From the NCBI RefSeq assembly GCF_036227205.1, contig NZ_CP109442.1, positions 8,432,001 through 8,496,000 on the forward strand: a stretch of DNA of 64,000 nt. The letters run 5' to 3'. A model generated the notes under the pieces. It had not been told where the DNA came from. It searched no databases and worked only from the letters and a program-made list of their open reading frames with translations. The translations under genes were made by a program, and so were the position numbers. Of the stretch, positions 61,901-64,000 are shown piece by piece; positions within the stretch are counted from its first letter, which is position 1; the number at the start of each line of letters is the position of its first letter. Source of the DNA: Amycolatopsis sp. NBC_01480 (GTDB lineage Bacteria > Actinomycetota > Actinomycetes > Mycobacteriales > Pseudonocardiaceae).

Positions 61901-62867
61901 CCGGCCTGCCGGCCGCGAGACTCTGCCGGTGCGAAGCCGGGGCCACGGCATGGGCCGCGGGCCAGGTGCCGGCGTCGAAGCCGGCCGAATCCCAGCCCGG
62001 GATTTCCTGACGGGCGTCGTAGGCCTCGCCGTTGTAGAAGTCGTCGGCGGTGACGGGGCCCGCGTGAGTCTTCCAGTCCGGGCCGGTGCCGAACCGCGCG
62101 GACGAACCGTCGGTGTAGGTGACGTCGACCTGGGCCACGAGCGTCGGACGGCCGGGGAACTGGCCCTTCCCGGCCATGAACGCGAGCGCGTTGGGTCCGG
62201 GCTTGAGCAGGCTCGTGACGTCGAAGCCGCGGTAGAGCACGCGAACGGCGTAGTCCGTAACCGAAGAGTCGAGGACGCGGTCCGGCGCCACCAGCGCGCC
62301 GTCGAGGTGCGGCTCGGCGATCCCCTGCGCCCCGAAGTACAGCCGAGCGCGGGCGACCGGCTTGGTGACGTCGAAGCTGCCGCGGACGAGCGCGCCGTAG
62401 TCGGCCTGCAGCCACCAGGCGGACCAGTCGGCCGGGTTCAGCAGGCCGGTGTCGAACCGGGAGGGCGCCGACCACGGGGACTCCGCGCCCTCCCGGTTCC
62501 ACGTCCGCACGGACCACTCGTAGGTCTGGTCGCTCGTCAGCGCCGGGCCGGTGACGTCGATCGAATCGGCCGAAGCGACCCGGCCGGAGTCCCAGTGGCT
62601 GCGCGCACCGTCGACGCGGATCTGGTACGCCGTCTGGGCTTCCGCTCGCCCGGTGTCGTTCACGGTCCACGTGAACGTCGGGTGCGGGCTGGCGACGAGC
62701 ACGTCGGAGGCCTGTCCGTCAGCACGCAGGGCGGTCGGTGCCAGCGGCCGCCCGTGGGCCGTGTCCGGCTCCGCGGACGCGAGTGCGGGCACCGTCGCGG
62801 CAACGAGCGCCACGGCCAGCGCGCCGAACCAGACCTGGGCCGTACCCGCGAATCCCGACCGGCGCAT
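58938..62867 (-). CDS. Secreted GH78 alpha-L-rhamnosidase
   Basis: A 1309-residue exported enzyme removing terminal rhamnose from plant glycosides or polysaccharides. Signal peptide ~1-32; N-terminal rhamnosidase beta domains (ALVRGSFDVTKPVARARLYF); an inserted F5/8-type C discoidin domain (~310-460, QSLAAGRPVTASDTTTCCGW); the (alpha/alpha)6 barrel with CPTREKHGWLGDAGDSDQ (general acid Asp, ~646-660) and TIWEKWD (~916, catalytic Glu); C-terminal beta domain, NEW3 domain (VPAGWTVTATPDRIPLTPA) and a second F5/8 domain to the end. ATG at 62867 with GGGAG upstream. A LacI-like site precedes it. GH3 follows by overlap. Confidence 0.93.
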   Translation of the reverse strand: MRRSGFAGTAQVWFGALAVALVAATVPALASAEPDTAHGRPLAPTALRADGQASDVLVASPHPTFTWTVNDTGRAEAQTAYQIRVDGARSHWDSGRVASADSIDVTGPALTSDQTYEWSVRTWNREGAESPWSAPSRFDTGLLNPADWSAWWLQADYGALVRGSFDVTKPVARARLYFGAQGIAEPHLDGALVAPDRVLDSSVTDYAVRVLYRGFDVTSLLKPGPNALAFMAGKGQFPGRPTLVAQVDVTYTDGSSARFGTGPDWKTHAGPVTADDFYNGEAYDARQEIPGWDSAGFDAGTWPAAHAVAPASHRQSLAAGRPVTASDTTTCCGWSPSAATDGIDGSSDASEGFHSAIGPVADATKWVQVDLGSSQRLGSVSLFPARPANDPAGDLVGAGFPVRYRVQVSDDPAFATATTVADRTGADQANPGTAPVTLPADVTGRYVRITATKLPCAGTSCTFRLAEIGVYAPHPAVTDSGLTRLEADPSPPTRVVADFAPVKETRPAPGVRVYDFGQNRTGQATLKATQPAGATAVLRKGEILDPTGRVSTANISFNATDTQRQTDRYTFRGAGAETYRPHFNYAGFRYLELTGIPDDAVLTVTAQEIHTDVPSTGAFSTSDPGLDKIQAAVAQTQLNNLETMPMDCPTREKHGWLGDAGDSDQEATANFDLQSLYGKWLGDIVTSRNADGSLPSVAPTGGRTDWLTDPAWGTAYPQIVWDSYTQYGTTRLLAAHYPQVKSWVDYLATISDADHIVVNAPTSWGDDWLSTVSTPHSYFQTGFSYLDTTLLAKMATALGKTADAAHYTALAGQIAAGFLKRYFAPDTGVFGTGTQLSYALPLVFGLVPAGRDQATADRLVADLAAHQNHVTTGFVGTTLVFQALGRYQRDDVALAVAQRTDYPSFGYMVNQGPGTIWEKWDNSSAPDGTSSKDHIGLGGAIGQWFYQQLGGIQPGSPGYREFTLAPAVAGDLTHASAKQETVRGTIVSSWQRYGSTLTYRATIPVGATATIKLPLLGGKQSSVREGGRTIYGHPARPDPGLTVGPADDQTLTLTVGSGDYAFTVTPPQPTFTQLALTAGTPAAITSGSSGDVSVVLEGRSTAAGQATLGAQVPAGWTVTATPDRIPLTPATSPASATVRITVPAGTKSGLYPVTVTAKAPGGATGKVTVTVPVFGSWASGTTAAASSEHPPNTVDGATRTYVAANAIDHDLATFWNDDTDNAYPDTLTVTAPAATALTGIGFASHPDGVPTDFTVQTWDGTQWAEQAHVTGNASVYRRVPFGAPVTTNQVRIVVSAAQNSYTRIAEVTP

Positions 62868-62884
62868 GAACGTCTCCCGCCGTT

Positions 62885-62899
62885 GTCAAAACGTTTCAC
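62885..62899. promoter_or_regulatory. LacI-type operator candidate before GH78-GH3
   Basis: Reading the minus strand, gtgaaacgttttgac carries the GAAACGTTT core of LacI-family operators, 18 bases before the GH78 ATG. The left half deviates by one base from perfect symmetry. No LacI gene is in the window. Confidence 0.45.
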
Positions 62900-63000
62900 C
62901 CAGCCGGGATCTGTCTACCGCCACCGCGGGGCGGAAAACAACGAACGGGGCCGAACCTGTCCGGATACGGTCAGCGGAACCACCGCATCCGCCGCTTGAC

Positions 63001-63040
63001 AGGGTCCGGCGCTGCGCCGTTCGGCGCAACGCCGGACCCT
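63001..63040 (-). terminator. Long hairpin after alpha-lytic-type protease
   Basis: agggtccggcg (63001-63011) with cgccggaccct (63030-63040), plus inner arms tgcgccg and cggcgca; a nearly continuous 19-bp stem, 28 bases downstream of the protease stop. Confidence 0.8.
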
Positions 63041-63068
63041 GGGTCCACTATGGACGATCTCGGGGAGG

Positions 63069-64000
63069 TCAGCCCGTGACGAGGGACCGGCCGTAGGTCT
63101 GCAGGATCTCGTTCACCGGCTGGAACCAGGTGTTGCCGCCGGCGGTGCAGTCGCCGTAGCCGCCCGAGGTGACGCCCTGGGCCTGGTCGCCGGTGATGAA
63201 GGAGCCGCCGGAGTCACCGGGCTCGGCGCACACGCTCGTGCGGGTGACCTGGTAGACCGCGCCCTGCGAGTAGTTCACGGTGTCGTTGATGGTCAGCACG
63301 GTGCCGCAGTGCCAGTGCGAGGTCGAGCCGGACCGGCAGATCGAGGACCCGACCGGGGCGACCGAGGAGCCGCGGACGATCACGTCGCTGACCGTCCCCC
63401 AGCCGAGCACGACCGGGGCGGTCCACCAGCCGTTGCCGATGTTGATGATCGAGTAGTCGTTGCCGGGGAACGAGGAGCCGCCGAAGGTGCCCATCGCCGA
63501 GCCGTCCCAGCCGACCACCGAGCTGCCCGCGCTGCCGCAGTGCCCGGCGCTGACGAACCCGCCGTTCACCGAGAACCCGATGGAGCAGCGCGTGTTCCCG
63601 TTGATGTAGTAGGGATCGCCGCCGACGGTGCCGGCCGAGAAGGTCTGCGGCCGGGGCTGGGTCGCGACGGTCACCGGCCCGGCCGCGCGGGCGCGGGCGA
63701 GGAAGGCGTCGACGTCCGCGCCGTGCGCGCCCGGCTGGAGGCTGACGACCACGCTGCCGGTGCGCGGGTCCGCGCTCCAGCCGCTGACCTGGGCCGGGGC
63801 GGGCTTGGTCTTCGTCGAGGCGTCGATGGCCGCCTTCGCCGAGTCCAGCGCCGCCGCGCTGATCCGCGCCGGGGCGGTCTCGGCGCCCGCGCGGTGGACC
63901 GCGTCGGCCGCGGCCGGGTTCGTCACCCCGACGACCAGCTTGCCCAGCGCCGGGTCGAACCAGGCGCCGCCGTACGCCGCACCGGCCGCCTGCTGCGCGG
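63069..64000 (-). CDS. Secreted S1 serine protease, alpha-lytic/streptogrisin type (5' end outside window)
   Basis: An extracellular chymotrypsin-fold protease. The visible C-terminal part starts in the alpha-lytic pro-domain (AAYGGAWFDPALGKLVVGV), a folding chaperone cleaved later. The mature enzyme begins near TVGGDPYYINGNTRCSIGFS. Triad: His in GFVSAGHCG, Asp in PGNDYSIINI, Ser in CAEPGDSGGSF. Cys pairs fit two or three disulfides. The gene runs past the window edge, so signal peptide and start are not seen. It is the first gene upstream of the rhamnosidase and ends at a strong hairpin, so it is a separate unit. Confidence 0.93.
   Translation of the reverse strand, partial: AQQAAGAAYGGAWFDPALGKLVVGVTNPAAADAVHRAGAETAPARISAAALDSAKAAIDASTKTKPAPAQVSGWSADPRTGSVVVSLQPGAHGADVDAFLARARAAGPVTVATQPRPQTFSAGTVGGDPYYINGNTRCSIGFSVNGGFVSAGHCGSAGSSVVGWDGSAMGTFGGSSFPGNDYSIINIGNGWWTAPVVLGWGTVSDVIVRGSSVAPVGSSICRSGSTSHWHCGTVLTINDTVNYSQGAVYQVTRTSVCAEPGDSGGSFITGDQAQGVTSGGYGDCTAGGNTWFQPVNEILQTYGRSLVTG

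Overview
The window is very GC-rich, with strong third-position GC and frequent GTG starts. It reads as chromosomal DNA of a mycothiol-producing actinomycete, most likely Pseudonocardiaceae and close to Amycolatopsis. Genes supporting this are rbpA, an Rpf-type muralytic enzyme, a type VII secretion substrate pair, adjacent but separate lnt and ppm1 genes, an alpha-lytic/streptogrisin protease, and a relic of a mycothiol-dependent formaldehyde dehydrogenase. The genus is inference.

Layout. 0-16 kb is mostly core: the end of a tyrosine recombinase, a glycerophosphodiesterase, an Rpf enzyme, a UMF1-type transporter, thymidine kinase, rbpA behind a textbook SigR promoter, an S9 peptidase, a T7SS pair with a DUF4474-like toxin-type end, ppm1 and lnt, a YtcJ-type amidohydrolase and a KamA-type radical SAM aminomutase.

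16.5-29.2 kb is an accessory island for oxidation of small aromatic or related molecules. Operon A is ferredoxin, ferredoxin reductase, CYP105-like P450, SDR, TetR and a CMD protein. Operon B, next to an IclR regulator, is a VanA-like Rieske oxygenase, a 73-aa protein, a VanB-like reductase, a CYP199-like P450, a broken mycothiol-dependent formaldehyde dehydrogenase and a VOC protein. An SDR and an AraC regulator close the island. It is edged and split by gene debris: an acyl-CoA dehydrogenase tail, an FAD-monooxygenase head, a LuxR/AfsR-type ATPase with an internal deletion, and an IS5-type transposase scrap. This points to assembly by transfer and decay. Lignin-type methoxyaromatic O-demethylation is the best guess for operon B.

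29.7-32.3 kb is an acetate module (acs plus a SatP/YaaH transporter), followed by a truncated LytR-CpsA-Psr gene. 33-40 kb carries two GMC oxidoreductase plus aldehyde dehydrogenase pairs facing each other. One lies behind a GbsR/MarR-like regulator; the other sits behind a perfect KstR-type box. 40-41.8 kb is a TetR/quinone-oxidoreductase divergent pair with an operator between the genes.

41.8-64 kb is rich in secreted enzymes: GH31 with ricin repeats, GH25 lysozyme, S53 sedolisin, a translationally coupled GH78 rhamnosidase-GH3 glycosidase pair, and an alpha-lytic-type protease cut by the window end. Between them are a DHA2 exporter with a cupin-hydrolase fusion, a cupin pseudogene with two lesions, a sigma-region-2-only protein with a 40-aa membrane peptide, an unrecognised protein with a PD-(D/E)XK/QxxxY nuclease signature, and a MarR-methyltransferase pair. 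I saw no tRNA, rRNA, CRISPR array or intact insertion sequence.
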